This document shows, in pieces, positions 7,453 through 15,775 of a stretch of DNA of 64,000 nucleotides. The stretch spans positions 124,001 to 188,000 of the forward strand of contig NZ_RCUY01000015.1 of assembly GCF_003667575.1 (NCBI RefSeq). Reading direction: 5' to 3'. This DNA comes from Mycetocola lacteus. GTDB taxonomy: Bacteria > Actinomycetota > Actinomycetes > Actinomycetales > Microbacteriaceae. The notes beneath the pieces were generated by a model, which was not told where the DNA came from, searched no databases, and worked only from the letters and a program-made list of their open reading frames with translations. Positions within the stretch are counted from its first letter, which is position 1. Each line of letters begins with the position of its first letter. The position numbers and the translations under genes were made by a program.

Positions 7453-8820
7453 ATGAGCACCCCCTCCCCCGCCGCCCTGATCTGGTTCCGCCGAGACCTG
7501 CGCGTGGGTGATCATCCGGCACTGACCGCCGCGCTGGAATCCCACGAGCGTGTGATCGCCGTGTTTGTGCTGGACGAGCCGAGCCTGCGCCCGATCGGTG
7601 GGGCCTCCCGCTGGTGGGTTCACGGTGCACTGGACTCGTTGGCCGAGGACCTCGCCGAGCTGGGCATCCCGCTCGAGCTGCGCACCGGCGATCCCGTGGA
7701 CGCACTGCACACGCTGGCCGCCGAGCAGAACGCCAACCGCGTGTACGCCACCGCACGCCCCGGCGCGGCTGAGGCGGAGCTGGACGCCCGGGTGCACACG
7801 GAGCTCGGGTCCCACGGCATCGAGGTCCATTTTGCCGCCCCGGATCTGCTGGTGGATCCCGGGCTGCGCACCGGAGAGGGCCGCCCGTACACGGTGTTCA
7901 CCCCGTTTTGGAAGCGGGCACTGGATGAGCTTGCCCGGCGTCCTCCGCGCGCGGTCCTGCCCGTTCCCCAGCCCGCCCGCACCCCAACCGCGGTCAACTC
8001 CGCGGCATTCGCGGCCGCACTGGACCACCTCGAACTTCGTCCCACCTCCCCCAACTGGGCGGAAAACTGGGACACCTACTGGAGCCCGGGCGAGGCCGGT
8101 GCCCACGAGCGTCTGGCCGACTTCCTGGACGAGGACCTGGGCGATTATCCCGATCTGCGTGACCGTCCCGATCGTTCGGTGACCTCGCGTCTGTCCCCGC
8201 ACCTGGTGTGGGGCGAGATCACGGTATCCACGATCTGGCATGCGGTGGATGAGCATCGACGCACTCATCCCGGACAGGGTGCCAGCTTTCTCAGCGAACT
8301 GGGCTGGCGCGAGTTTGCGCACTACCAGCTGTTCCACTTCCCCAAGCTGGCCACCGATCCCTGGCGGCCCAGCTTCGCGAATTTCCCCTGGCCTGAGGCT
8401 GACCCCGAGCTGCTGCGCGCCTGGCAGACCGGCACTACCGGGATCGACCTGGTGGATGCGGGGATGAACGAGCTGTGGCAGACCGGCACGATGCACAACC
8501 GCGTACGCATGGTTGTAGCCTCGCTGCTGACCAAAAACCTGCTCCAGCACTGGCGGGCCGGCGAGGAGTGGTTCTGGGACACCCTGGTGGATGCCGATCC
8601 CGCTGCAAACCCGTTCAACTGGCAGTGGGTGGCCGGCAGCGGTGCCGATGCGGCTCCCTATTTCCGCATCTTTAATCCCGAGCTGCAGGCCAAAAAGTTT
8701 GACCCCAACCGCGAGTACATCCGCCGCTGGGTGCCCGACACCGGCCTGCGCACGGCCCCGATCGTGGACCTCAAGGCTTCCCGTGAGGCAGCCCTGGAGG
8801 CCTACCGCAAGCGGGAGTAG
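7453..8820 (+). CDS. phr: Deoxyribodipyrimidine photo-lyase (cryptochrome/photolyase family, class I)
   Basis: 455 residues, full length. Repairs UV-induced cyclobutane dimers using blue light. The N-terminal antenna-binding alpha/beta domain starts ALIWFRRDLRVGDHPAL. The C-terminal FAD domain contains SRLSPHLVWGEIT, FLSELGWREFAHYQLFHFP, GIDLVDAGMNELWQTGTMHNRVRM and NPFNWQWVAGSGADAAPYFRIFNP, all hallmarks of CPD photolyases. The Trp residues of the electron-transfer chain are plausible in context. It follows the MarR gene by 7 nt and is thus probably read from the same promoter. Confidence 0.95.
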   Translation: MSTPSPAALIWFRRDLRVGDHPALTAALESHERVIAVFVLDEPSLRPIGGASRWWVHGALDSLAEDLAELGIPLELRTGDPVDALHTLAAEQNANRVYATARPGAAEAELDARVHTELGSHGIEVHFAAPDLLVDPGLRTGEGRPYTVFTPFWKRALDELARRPPRAVLPVPQPARTPTAVNSAAFAAALDHLELRPTSPNWAENWDTYWSPGEAGAHERLADFLDEDLGDYPDLRDRPDRSVTSRLSPHLVWGEITVSTIWHAVDEHRRTHPGQGASFLSELGWREFAHYQLFHFPKLATDPWRPSFANFPWPEADPELLRAWQTGTTGIDLVDAGMNELWQTGTMHNRVRMVVASLLTKNLLQHWRAGEEWFWDTLVDADPAANPFNWQWVAGSGADAAPYFRIFNPELQAKKFDPNREYIRRWVPDTGLRTAPIVDLKASREAALEAYRKRE

Positions 8821-8841
8821 ACCGCCCATCAAAATCCGCGA

Positions 8842-9489
8842 CTAGGCGCGACGGATGAAGCCTCCGCGCTGGGCGGCGAGCACCGCCTGCTGGCGGTTGT
8901 TCGCGCCGAGCTTGCCAAAGATATGCGCCAGATGGGACTTGACGGTGGTTTCGCTGATGTGCAGTTTCTTGCCGATTTCCCGGTTGACCAGACCCTCGGA
9001 GGCGAGGGTCAGGACCTCGATTTCGCGGGCGCTGAGTGCCTGCTGCGGTTCGCTCACCCGCGCCACCAGGCGTCCGGCCACCGCCGGGCCCAGGACCGTC
9101 TGGCCGAGGACCGCCTTGCGAATCGCGCTCAGTAGGTCCTCGGGTGGGGCGTCCTTCAGGAGGTAGCCGGCCGCCCCGGCCTCGATGGCACCGAGGATAT
9201 CGGCATCGGAGTCGTAGTTGGTGAGGATCAGCACGCGCGGCGGGTTTTCCCGGCGCATCAGCTCGCGGGTCGCATCGATCCCGGTGGGGCCGGTCCCAAA
9301 ACTCAGATCCAACAGCACCAGATCCGGTTCAAACCGGTTGACCACGGCCAGCACCTCGGGCACCGAGGCCGCCTCGGCGACCACCTCGATATCCGCCGCG
9401 GTCCCCAGGACCGCGGCCAGGCCCGCACGCACGATGGGATGATCATCGGCCATCACGACCCGGATCGGTGTGCCCACTGCGTAGTTCAT
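8842..9489 (-). CDS. NarL/FixJ-family response regulator (ChrA-like)
   Basis: 215 residues. Receiver domain (8-125): acidic pair in VVMADDHPIVRAGL, phospho-acceptor Asp in DLVLLDLSFG, Thr in VLILTNYDSD and Lys in GYLLKDAPPED. A LuxR-type helix-turn-helix follows (LSAREIEVLTLASEGLVNREIGKKLHISETTVKSHLAHIFGKLG). Its start overlaps the kinase stop by 4 nt, so it forms one operon with the kinase. Divergent neighbours encode an HrtBA-like exporter, an arrangement that resembles the chrSA-hrtBA heme-response locus of corynebacteria; the heme role is inference. Confidence 0.92.
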   Translation of the reverse strand: MNYAVGTPIRVVMADDHPIVRAGLAAVLGTAADIEVVAEAASVPEVLAVVNRFEPDLVLLDLSFGTGPTGIDATRELMRRENPPRVLILTNYDSDADILGAIEAGAAGYLLKDAPPEDLLSAIRKAVLGQTVLGPAVAGRLVARVSEPQQALSAREIEVLTLASEGLVNREIGKKLHISETTVKSHLAHIFGKLGANNRQQAVLAAQRGGFIRRA

Positions 9490-10667
9490 GCTGCCTCCCG
9501 GGTAAATCTTACGGTCACCGTGGTGCCCTCGCCCGGGGCGCTCTCGATCACCAGCGATCCGCCCAGCTCGGCGATTCGGGACCGCATCGCGATCAGCCCA
9601 AACGAGCCACCCGCGGTGCGCTCCACCAGCGAATCCGGGTCAAATCCGCGGCCGTCATCCACGATGTCGAGGATGGTTTCCCCATCCAGATAGCTCAGGC
9701 TGAGATCCGCACGGGTGGCATCCGCATGCTGGACCACGTTGGCCAGCGCACTCTGGCCGATCCGCAGCAGACCGGTTTTTACCACGGTGCTCAGCGGCCC
9801 GGGGGTCCCATCGGTGTGGAACTCCACCGGGATACCCGCCTGCTGGGAGGCACTCTCGGCGAGCCGGGACAGCGCCTCGGCCAGGCTGGCACCGGTGATC
9901 GCCGGCGGGGCCAGCTCATCGATCAGTCCGCGGGTTTCGGCGAGCGCCAGGGCCGCCGCGTCCCGCGCCCGCCGGACGTGTTCGATCGCGGTCTCGGGAG
10001 CCTGTTCGCTTGCCCGCTCGGCCGCATGCAGCAGCAGTTGGATGCTGGAGAGTCCCTGGGCCACGGTGTCGTGGATGTCGCGGGCCAGGCGTTCACGCTC
10101 GGCGAGCTTGCCCGCCTCCCGCTCGGTTTCGGCCAGGCGGACCCGGGTGGAAATCAGCTCGGCGATCAGCTCCTCGCGGCGCAGGGCCACCCGCTGAAGT
10201 TCGCGATAGCCCAGCCCGATCGCCACCGCGATCACCGCACCGATCAGCGGGCCGAGGATCCCCGGCACCGAAAACCCGCCGTGCAGACCGATCGCGATGA
10301 TCGACACCGCGCTCACCACCGCCACGCTCAGCAGCGCGGGGGTGCGATCCAGCAGCGCCAGATAGAGGAAAAACAGCGGGAAAGACAAGTAGGCGGCGTC
10401 CTGGCTGACCAGGATCATCGCAATCCACAGCAGGGTCAGCCCGCCGAGCCAGAGCCCGATTCTGCCGCGCGACTGATCCCCCTTACCCCACCAGGCGCCC
10501 AGCAGGTACCAGACCAGGAAGACGGCGGCGAGGATCGCGGCGATCACGGGCTCGGGGCCCGAGCGGAATCCGGCACGGATCATCACAAACAGGGCCAGCG
10601 ACACAAAGAGCAGGTGCAGACCGGTGCGCAGTCCCGCGGACACCGGTCCGTCGGCGGAACGGATCAT
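9486..10667 (-). CDS. Sensor histidine kinase, HisKA_3 type (ChrS-like)
   Basis: 393 residues. About six hydrophobic segments in the first 155 residues with almost no extracytoplasmic loops, which suggests sensing within the membrane. A coiled stretch leads into ERERLARDIHDTVAQGLSSIQL, whose His is the phospho-acceptor of HisKA_3 kinases, and the ATPase domain ends with N-box, DDGRGFDP and GSFGLIAMRSRIAELGGSL. It feeds the response regulator with which it overlaps. Membrane-embedded sensing is also typical of ChrS, which senses heme, but the signal cannot be read from sequence. Confidence 0.9.
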   Translation of the reverse strand: MIRSADGPVSAGLRTGLHLLFVSLALFVMIRAGFRSGPEPVIAAILAAVFLVWYLLGAWWGKGDQSRGRIGLWLGGLTLLWIAMILVSQDAAYLSFPLFFLYLALLDRTPALLSVAVVSAVSIIAIGLHGGFSVPGILGPLIGAVIAVAIGLGYRELQRVALRREELIAELISTRVRLAETEREAGKLAERERLARDIHDTVAQGLSSIQLLLHAAERASEQAPETAIEHVRRARDAAALALAETRGLIDELAPPAITGASLAEALSRLAESASQQAGIPVEFHTDGTPGPLSTVVKTGLLRIGQSALANVVQHADATRADLSLSYLDGETILDIVDDGRGFDPDSLVERTAGGSFGLIAMRSRIAELGGSLVIESAPGEGTTVTVRFTREAA

Positions 10668-10853
10668 AGCCTCAGCCTAATCCGAGAGGCCCCTGGCGGG
10701 TATCCCTCAAAAGGTGGAGCGGATAATCATCACTTTGCGCCCCGACCCGACCACCTAGCCGATGACGGATGAGCCGCCGGAAACCAGACTCGAAGTGTCC
10801 CCATTATGGACGCCCGTGTGGCCCACACGGTGCCGGTTCCCCGGAAGGTTCTC

Positions 10854-11948
10854 ATGTTTGTTGCCTGGCGTGAAATTCGCTTTGCTAACGGTCGCTTTGT
10901 GCTGATCGCCTCGGTTGTTGCCCTGATCACCATCCTGGTGGGGTTTTTGACCGGGCTGACCGCCGGGCTCGCCGGCCAAAACGTCTCGGCCGTGCTCGGC
11001 CTCGGGGCCGACCGCATCGTCTTCTCGGCCCCCGCCCACGGTGAGAAGGATCCGAGCTTCGGCGACTCCTCGATCACCGCCGCCGAGGCCAACGCCTGGG
11101 CCGATGCCGCCGGGGTGACCAACGCCGCCCCGCTGGGCATCAGCCAGACCCGGCTGAGTGCCGGAGAAAAGCGCGCCCCGGCAGCCCTGTTCGGGATCGA
11201 TCCCTCCGCCGCAGGCTCACACTTCCTGCCCGCGGGAACCCCGATGCCCCAGCCGGGCACCGTGGTTTTGGGTGAGGGAACCGCGCAAACACTGGGTGTG
11301 CACGTGGGCGATACCGTGAGCGCCTTTGGGGAGGACCTTCGTGTCTCCACGCTGATCCCCGACACCTGGTATGCGCACTCCTCGGTGGCCTGGGTCACCC
11401 TGCCCAACTGGCAGTCGATCATGAGCGCCGGCGGTCAGCCCGCCTGGGCGAGCGTGCTCGCAGTGTCCCTGAAGTCCTCGGCGCATCCCGATTCGATCGA
11501 GACGGCGACCCACACGGTCTCGCGGGCACCGATCCCCGCACTACTCTCGATCGAATCGTTCCGCTCGGAAATCGGCTCGCTGCTGCTGATCGTGGCGATG
11601 CTGTTCGGGATCTCCGCCCTGGTGATCGGTGCGTTCTTCACGGTCTGGACGATTCAGCGTGGACCGGATATCGCGGTCCTCAAGGCCCTCGGTGCCCGCA
11701 CCGGACGGCTCGTGCGAGACACCCTCGGGCAGGCGCTGGTGGTCCTTATTGCTGGGGTAGGCGTCGGGATGCTGGTGACCGTCGGCCTCGGCAGCCTCGC
11801 GGGCAGCGCGGTCCCGTTTGTACTCAGCCCGCTCACCATCGGTCTCCCCGCGCTGGGGTTGATCGCGCTGGGTCTGATCGGCGGCGCGTTTGCCCTCCGC
11901 CCGGTACTGCGCAGCGATCCGCTGGCCGCGCTCGGTGCCGCCCGGTAA
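10854..11948 (+). CDS. ABC transporter permease of the FtsX/MacB family (HrtB-like)
   Basis: 364 residues. One N-terminal membrane helix (FVLIASVVALITILVGFLTGL), an extracytoplasmic domain of about 200 residues, and three C-terminal helices starting LLLIVAMLFGISALVIGAFFTVWTI, with the FtsX-type segment IAVLKALGARTGRLVRDTLGQALVV. This 4-helix layout is that of HrtB and related exporters. ATG 10854 is preferred to the in-frame ATG 10806 because GGAAGG lies 6 nt before it. Its ATPase follows 44 nt downstream. Divergent from a two-component system, so regulation by it is likely. Confidence 0.88.
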   Translation: MFVAWREIRFANGRFVLIASVVALITILVGFLTGLTAGLAGQNVSAVLGLGADRIVFSAPAHGEKDPSFGDSSITAAEANAWADAAGVTNAAPLGISQTRLSAGEKRAPAALFGIDPSAAGSHFLPAGTPMPQPGTVVLGEGTAQTLGVHVGDTVSAFGEDLRVSTLIPDTWYAHSSVAWVTLPNWQSIMSAGGQPAWASVLAVSLKSSAHPDSIETATHTVSRAPIPALLSIESFRSEIGSLLLIVAMLFGISALVIGAFFTVWTIQRGPDIAVLKALGARTGRLVRDTLGQALVVLIAGVGVGMLVTVGLGSLAGSAVPFVLSPLTIGLPALGLIALGLIGGAFALRPVLRSDPLAALGAAR

Positions 11949-11992
11949 CCGGGCATCCCCAACAACCACTCGCTTCTTGCTAAGGACCCCTC

Positions 11993-12706
11993 ATGATTGA
12001 ACTGCGCAACGTTACGCTGACCTTCCCCGACGGTGACCGCAGAATCACCGCCGTGGATAACGCCTCCCTCTCGGTCCCGCCGGGCACAATCACCGCGGTG
12101 ACCGGTGCCTCGGGATCGGGCAAATCGAGCCTGCTCGCGGTAGCCTCGGCGCTGATCACCCCGGACTCGGGTGAGGTGCGTGTGGCCGGAATCGACCTGG
12201 CCGGGCTCAGTCGAGCCGAGGCGACGGCCGTGCGCCGCGAACACATCGGCATCGTCTTCCAGCAGTCGAACCTGCTGCCCGCGCTCAGCGCGCTGGACCA
12301 GCTCGCGGTGATGAACGAGCTCGACGGACACAGCCGTGCTGCCCGAGCCGCGACCCGCGAACGTGCACGTGACCTGCTGGCCCGGGTCGGACTGGCCGGG
12401 CACGAGGACAAGCGTCCTCATCAGCTCTCCGGTGGGCAGCGGCAGCGGGTGAACATCGCCCGCGCCCTGATGAATGAGCCCGGGGTGCTGATCGTGGACG
12501 AACCCACCAGCGCACTGGATCACGCCCGCGGCATGGAGATCATCACGTTGATCCTGGAGCTCACCCGAGATCGCGGCACCTCAACCCTGCTGGTCACCCA
12601 TGATCGCTCACACCTGGACCGGATGGATCAGGTGCTGGTCATGTCCGACGGGGTGCTCAATACCCTCGATCCTGCCGCAGCGAGCGCCGCGTTGGTGCGG
12701 GGCTAG
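11993..12706 (+). CDS. ABC transporter ATP-binding protein (HrtA/LolD-like)
   Basis: 237 residues. Walker A GASGSGKS at 38-45, Q-loop VFQQSNLLP, signature LSGGQRQRVNIARAL, Walker B VLIVDEPTSALD and H-loop LVTHDRS are all intact. It energises the permease encoded just upstream, probably exporting a hydrophobic or toxic molecule such as heme (inference from locus layout). Its last 50 bp overlap the 3' end of the convergent nrdI-type gene, which is unusual. Confidence 0.92.
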   Translation: MIELRNVTLTFPDGDRRITAVDNASLSVPPGTITAVTGASGSGKSSLLAVASALITPDSGEVRVAGIDLAGLSRAEATAVRREHIGIVFQQSNLLPALSALDQLAVMNELDGHSRAARAATRERARDLLARVGLAGHEDKRPHQLSGGQRQRVNIARALMNEPGVLIVDEPTSALDHARGMEIITLILELTRDRGTSTLLVTHDRSHLDRMDQVLVMSDGVLNTLDPAAASAALVRG

Positions 12707-14090
12707 CGCTCCGTGCACCCGGGTCCTCGGCCATCGCCAGTCGCCGGGCACGGCGCTGCGGTGCGGGCATCGGTTCGGAAATCCGCGCCACGGCCTCACG
12801 GACCGGGGCGACCGGGACCGGAGGCTCCGCCGGCGCGGAAAGCGTGGTGAGGGTCGGCATCGGCGTCACGACGGTGCCGGCGATCGCCGGCGGCGGGACC
12901 ATCCGGGCGCGAGCGCGGCGGGATTCGGCGCGCGGAGTCTCCCCGCCGACGGCAGGAGCGGGTGGAGCGAGGACCGGCGGAAATTCGGGTGCGGGCGCGG
13001 ACGCTGGAGACAGCGCCGGTGTTGGGGCCGGCTCCGGTGTTGGGGCCAGCGCCGGAGCCGGTGCCGAGGGCGTTGCACTGATCGGGCTCAGGGTCGGTAC
13101 CGAGGTCGCGGTGAGTACCGCAGTTGGTACCGGAGCCGGAGTATCGAGGGGTGCCGGTTCCGGTATGTCGATCGGTGCCGTGGCGCGGCGGGCGGCCCGG
13201 CGAGGGGAATCAATGACGGCTGCGGGGGCCTGTGCTGCGGGGCTCGAGGCTGGCACCGCGAGGTTCGAGGCTGCCGCTGCGGGGCTCGAGGCTGGCACCG
13301 CGAGGTTCGAGGCTTGGGCCATCACCTCATCCTCGCGCCAGGGTGCAGCCGGGGGGAGAGTGGAAGGGGTGTCGGCCACAACCGAGGTCGGCCCCGTGCG
13401 AATGCGGGAACGACGAAGCGGAGGGGTCTGCGAGGGCGAGGCGAAAGCGGCTGCCAGTGCTGGTGCTGGTGCTGGTGCTGAGGCTGGTGTTGGTGCTGGT
13501 ACTGGTGCGACAGCTTCGGACGCGGACACCACCACCGGCTCGGGCCCGAACCTCGCGGCCAATACCGGTTCACGAACCGGCTCACGCACAGGCTCGGCGG
13601 TCGTGCGAGGCACCACGATGGGGATCGCCAGGGTGTGTGGCGCGGCGGCGACCGGAGTCCGGGCCAGCACGGCCGGCTCGCTCTGCCGTGCCGACGACCC
13701 CAGGGCCCGCGTCAGCGCGGTCAGAATGCGTTCGCGATCCTGATCGGTACCGTTGCCGTCTACGCGATACAGCTCGGGCACGCCGTACTGGTCGGCGATC
13801 AGCCGACTCGCCAGGCAAAAGGCGAATCCAAAGTTGCGGTGTCCGGCACCGATCACCCCGCGCAACCGCGCACGGTTATCGGCGCGGGCGAGAAACTGCC
13901 GGACCGGCCGCGGCACGGCCGCATAGTCGGCACCGCCGCCATAGGTGGGGGTCATCAGCACAAACGGCTCGGTGATCCGGCTGGGTGTGCGATGCTCGGC
14001 ATCACCAATCCGCATCGCCTCAATGCCCAAAGACTGCACGAAACGGTGGGTATTACCGGAGTCTCCGGAAAAATACACCAGTTGGACCAT
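12657..14090 (-). CDS. nrdI: NrdI flavoprotein with a 345-residue Pro/Ala-rich C-terminal extension
   Basis: Residues 1-130 are a complete NrdI: FMN phosphate loop YFSGDSGNTHRFV (6-18), TPTYGGG (48-54), GVIGAGHRNFGFAFCLAS (78-95) and VPELYRV. NrdI supplies reduced flavin oxidant for assembling the dimanganese-tyrosyl cofactor of class Ib ribonucleotide reductase. Canonical NrdI has about 130-160 residues; here a low-complexity tail (131-477) of Ala, Pro, Thr, Val and Ser with internal repeats such as SNLAVPASSPAA follows, ending in a basic segment. nrdH, nrdE and nrdF are not adjacent. The ORF runs 50 bp into the opposing ABC ATPase gene. The tail could be genuine disordered protein or a read-through from an ancestral stop. 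Confidence 0.85.
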   Translation of the reverse strand: MVQLVYFSGDSGNTHRFVQSLGIEAMRIGDAEHRTPSRITEPFVLMTPTYGGGADYAAVPRPVRQFLARADNRARLRGVIGAGHRNFGFAFCLASRLIADQYGVPELYRVDGNGTDQDRERILTALTRALGSSARQSEPAVLARTPVAAAPHTLAIPIVVPRTTAEPVREPVREPVLAARFGPEPVVVSASEAVAPVPAPTPASAPAPAPALAAAFASPSQTPPLRRSRIRTGPTSVVADTPSTLPPAAPWREDEVMAQASNLAVPASSPAAAASNLAVPASSPAAQAPAAVIDSPRRAARRATAPIDIPEPAPLDTPAPVPTAVLTATSVPTLSPISATPSAPAPALAPTPEPAPTPALSPASAPAPEFPPVLAPPAPAVGGETPRAESRRARARMVPPPAIAGTVVTPMPTLTTLSAPAEPPVPVAPVREAVARISEPMPAPQRRARRLAMAEDPGARSASPAPTRRSLRQDRGY

Positions 14091-14336
14091 CGGCTCACCA
14101 CCCTCGCATTATTTGATTGCCCCTGATCGGGTGAGGCGCGGTACCCGACATCTCGGGCTTCGCGGCATCCCACCACTCCCCAGTCTGACGGTCTCAGCCC
14201 CACCACACACGGGGATTGACGGTTTTGGTATGCCGCACACGGCGAATCTCCAGCTTTTTGACCACTGGTAAGCACCCCAGAAATGAGCACGCCGTGCTCG
14301 GCGTGTATCGCCGAAGCGCCGATTATGCTTGCGAAT

Positions 14337-14900
14337 ATGACGACCACAGCCCCGAGCACTCGGGACCGTATTCTGGACACAGCGCTACGTGTTTTCGCAA
14401 AAACCGGCTACTACGGCACCTCACTCCGCGATATTGCGGCCGAGTGCAACCTGACCCATCCGGCCCTCCTGTACCACTTCGGTAATAAGGCCGATCTGCT
14501 GGCTGCCGTTCTCGAACGCCGGGACTCACTGGATCTTGAACGCATGCAGTTTGCCGAGATCAGTGCGGACAATGCGGACCAGATGCTCATCGATTTGGTC
14601 ATGCACAACGTCAGCGTTCCCGGCCTGGCGCAGCTGCACACTCAGCTCGCCGCCGAGGCGACCGATCCCGATCATCCGGCACGCGCCTGGGTGGTCAACC
14701 GCTACCGGGCCCTGCACGAGCGGTCCAAGCAGGCATTCATCGGGCGCGGGCTGTCCGAGGACCAGGTGGATGCGGAGGTGAGCCTGATGATCGCGATGAT
14801 CGACGGGCTCCAGGTGCAGTGGCTGCTGGATCCCGAACGGGTGGACATGGCCGCGCTGATTACCCATTACCTGGCCCGGCTCGCCGACCGCGCACACTAA
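14337..14900 (+). CDS. TetR-family transcriptional regulator
   Basis: 187 residues from ATG 14337. The N-terminal helix-turn-helix reads RDRILDTALRVFAKTGYYGTSLRDIAAECNLTHPALLYHFGNKADLL, a canonical TetR domain; the C-terminal ligand domain (about 60-187) is generic. Upstream in-frame ATGs exist but lie before the conserved domain. TATGCT sits just upstream, so the message may have a very short leader. The 246-bp gap between it and the nrdI gene holds no other gene that I can support. Targets are unknown. Confidence 0.85.
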   Translation: MTTTAPSTRDRILDTALRVFAKTGYYGTSLRDIAAECNLTHPALLYHFGNKADLLAAVLERRDSLDLERMQFAEISADNADQMLIDLVMHNVSVPGLAQLHTQLAAEATDPDHPARAWVVNRYRALHERSKQAFIGRGLSEDQVDAEVSLMIAMIDGLQVQWLLDPERVDMAALITHYLARLADRAH

Positions 14901-14956
14901 ACCTGCGAAACTGGAAGCCGACGGATGCCAACATCCATCAGCAGGGAGCACTTCGC

Positions 14957-15661
14957 ATGACCATCACCGCCGCAGCCGACGGATCCGCACTGGGTAACCC
15001 CGGACCAGCCGGATGGGCCTGGTTTGTGAACGAGAACTGCTGGGCCGCCGGCGGGTGGCCGCACGCCACCAACAATCAGGGTGAGCTTCAGGCGGTGCTG
15101 GAGCTCTTCCGCGCCACCGCGCACCTGGATGAGGACCTGCTGATTCTCTGCGACAGCCAGTACGTCATCAACTCGGTGACCAAGTGGATGCCGGGCTGGA
15201 AGCGCAAGGGCTGGCGCAAGGCCGACGGTAAACCGGTGCTGAACGTGGAAATTCTCCAGCAGATCGACGAGGCGTTGCAGGGGCGACGCTACCGTTTCGA
15301 GTGGGTCAAGGGTCACGCCAACCACCCGCTGAACGAGGCGGCCGATGAACGTGCCCGCGCGGTATCCACCGCGTATCAAAACCGGACGGCGATCCCCAGC
15401 GGTCCGGGCTGGACCGGGGCGGGCAGCACCGACGGTGCCACCGGCGCACCGCGCACAACCGAAGCACCGCGCACAACCGAGGCACCCCGGGTACCCGCCT
15501 TCACCGAGGAGCCCGCCCAGCCGGGGCTGTTTGACTGGGCGGAGGAACCGGCCACGGTTTCGCTCACCCTGAACCTGGATGCCGACACCCACACGCGCCT
15601 TCTGTCGCGCGCCCGCGCCGAGCGGCTGAGCCCCGAGGCCCTGATTCGTTCGCTGCTCTAA
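14957..15661 (+). CDS. rnhA: Ribonuclease HI with C-terminal extension
   Basis: 234 residues. Residues 1-140 are RNase HI with the DEDD active site: D8 (AADGSALGNPGPAG), E43 (NQGELQAV), D66 (LCDSQYV) and D130 (NEAADERA), plus H120 in VKGHANHPLNE. It removes RNA from RNA-DNA hybrids. After residue 140 comes a linker with a short repeat (APRTTEAPRTTEAPR) and a C-terminal stretch of about 45 residues (TVSLTLNLDADTHTRLLSRARAERLSPEALIRSLL) that resembles a ribbon-helix-helix-like or protein-interaction tail. AGGGAG lies 8 nt before the ATG. Confidence 0.93.
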   Translation: MTITAAADGSALGNPGPAGWAWFVNENCWAAGGWPHATNNQGELQAVLELFRATAHLDEDLLILCDSQYVINSVTKWMPGWKRKGWRKADGKPVLNVEILQQIDEALQGRRYRFEWVKGHANHPLNEAADERARAVSTAYQNRTAIPSGPGWTGAGSTDGATGAPRTTEAPRTTEAPRVPAFTEEPAQPGLFDWAEEPATVSLTLNLDADTHTRLLSRARAERLSPEALIRSLL

Positions 15662-15703
15662 CCGTTCCCCACGGGAACCGCGAGGCGCTCGCACGGGAAC
15701 GCA

Positions 15704-15775
15704 GGTCTGGGCCAGGCCAAGGGTCTGGGTTAGGCCGAGGGTCTGGGCACTGCCAAGGGTCTGGGCTAAGCCGCG
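15704..15775. repeat. 18-bp tandem repeat, four units
   Basis: Four exactly 18-bp units, each beginning GGTCTGGG and ending GCCAAG or a close variant (15704-15721, 15722-15739, 15740-15757, 15758-15775). The last unit contains the stop codon of the hydrolase gene. The sequences on both sides (about 15676-15703 and 15776-15803) resemble each other, so the hydrolase 3' end seems to have been duplicated along with the repeat. Confidence 0.85.

Noticed and set aside
12844-13743. 299-residue Gly/Ala-rich ORF on the plus strand
   Set aside because: Antisense shadow of the low-complexity NrdI tail; no ribosome site, no recognisable domain.
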